Shown here: positions 33,226 through 33,544 of the stretch, piece by piece
Numbering within the stretch: position 1 is the first letter of the stretch
How the letters are laid out: each line of letters opens with the position of its first letter
Assembly: GCA_946560065.1 (NCBI GenBank)
Contig: CAMNUE010000019.1
Span: 1-33,544, forward strand
DNA from: an uncultured bacterium
Lineage (GTDB): Bacteria; Bacillota_I; Bacilli_A; RF39; UBA660
DNA length: 33,544 bases
Direction of reading: 5' to 3'
Notes under the pieces: model-generated
The model's input: the letters and a program-made list of their open reading frames with translations, nothing else
Databases searched by the model: none
What the model was told of the DNA's origin: nothing
Made by a program: the position numbers and the translations under genes

Positions 33226-33522
33226 ATGAATAATAATTTAGTTGGAGTGATTGTCGATGCGGGACATGGAGGTATGGATAGTGGAGCAACAGGTAACGGA
33301 TTACAAGAAAAAGATTTGAATTTACAAGCATCAACTTATATGTATAATAGGCTAAGAGAATTAGGTATACCAGCAAAGATGACTAGAACAGAAGATGAAT
33401 ATTTACCTAAAAATGAAAGAATAGCAAGAGTAAAAGAATTATATAATAATAGTCCAAATACAATTTTGGTGGCTAATCACATAAACTCCGGAGGTGGGAG
33501 GTTCTCTTGCATATGTGATTGA
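33226..33522 (+). CDS. N-acetylmuramoyl-L-alanine amidase, frame lost near the 3' end
   Basis: The reading frame begins an Amidase_3 catalytic domain, which cleaves the amide bond between muramic acid and the stem peptide. VDAGHGGMDSGA holds the first zinc His, the Glu of LQEKDLNL is the expected second ligand, and VANHINSGGG holds the third His. After SGGG the family expects a Gly/Ser-rich turn and about 90 more residues. Here the frame instead reads RFSCICD and stops. The +1 frame reads GSLAYVIDQY and also stops. A frameshift plus truncation, or an error near a contig end, is likely. The ATG at 33226 with GAGGTGA is preferred over the GTG at 33217. Confidence 0.75.
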   Translation: MNNNLVGVIVDAGHGGMDSGATGNGLQEKDLNLQASTYMYNRLRELGIPAKMTRTEDEYLPKNERIARVKELYNNSPNTILVANHINSGGGRFSCICD

Positions 33523-33544
33523 CCAATATTAAGATAAATCAGTT

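Overview
The window is AT-rich DNA (roughly 30% GC by eye) from a low-GC Gram-positive bacterium, most likely an uncultured Bacilli/Mollicutes-related gut lineage. The pointers are Firmicutes ribosomal gene order, zinc-type S14, a four-cysteine adenylate kinase, strong AGGAGG-type ribosome binding sites, an EssC-type secretion ATPase and a SpoIID-like protein. No 16S gene is present, so the lineage is inference. Every conserved gene reads through with the standard bacterial code, but TGA is almost unused as a stop.

Layout. 1-8238: the spc and alpha ribosomal operons (rplN 3' end, rplX, rplE, rpsN, rpsH, rplF, rplR, rpsE, rplO, secY, adk, infA, rpmJ, rpsM, rpsK, rpoA, rplQ). L30 (rpmD) and methionine aminopeptidase (map) are missing from their usual places, and a structured leader sits where map would be. 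8239-12326: a YfhO-type membrane protein, a decayed nitroreductase gene and an SDR oxidoreductase. 12353-16716: two overlapping, catalytically degenerate ABC ATPases where ecfA1/ecfA2 normally lie, with no ecfT. They are followed by truA and then three unrecognised genes inserted before rplM: two paralogous Thr/Ala-rich small proteins flanking a basic membrane protein with 36-residue repeats. 16717-17747: rplM-rpsI behind a promoter and a pseudoknot-like leader. 17748-19664: an imperfect copy of the rpsI 3' end about 0.8 kb downstream of the original, a hypothetical gene, and a holin-like/M23 endolysin-like pair that looks like a phage lysis cassette. 19656-20453 (minus): a ZIP metal transporter. 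20847-26117: a compact type VII secretion-like operon (EssC-like ATPase with FHA domain, YukD/EsaB-like protein, two small helical proteins). 26137-28183 (minus): a SpoIID-like protein with an altered catalytic site and a zinc-dependent phospholipase C-like protein. 28299-30339: an Abi_2/HEPN abortive-infection gene overlapping an HtrA-like membrane serine protease. 30476-33544: a family 4-type uracil-DNA glycosylase, a PflX-like radical SAM protein, an FTR-like iron-sulfur protein, a membrane-anchored thioredoxin-like protein and the start of an N-acetylmuramoyl-L-alanine amidase that loses frame near the window end.

The ribosomal part is conventional. The accessory genes mostly act at the envelope: secretion, peptidoglycan, lipid, metal and redox functions. 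The strongest candidates for undescribed biology are the non-hydrolytic EcfA-like pair with the gene cluster beside it, the reduced type VII secretion operon, and the rpsI 3'-end duplication next to a lysis cassette.
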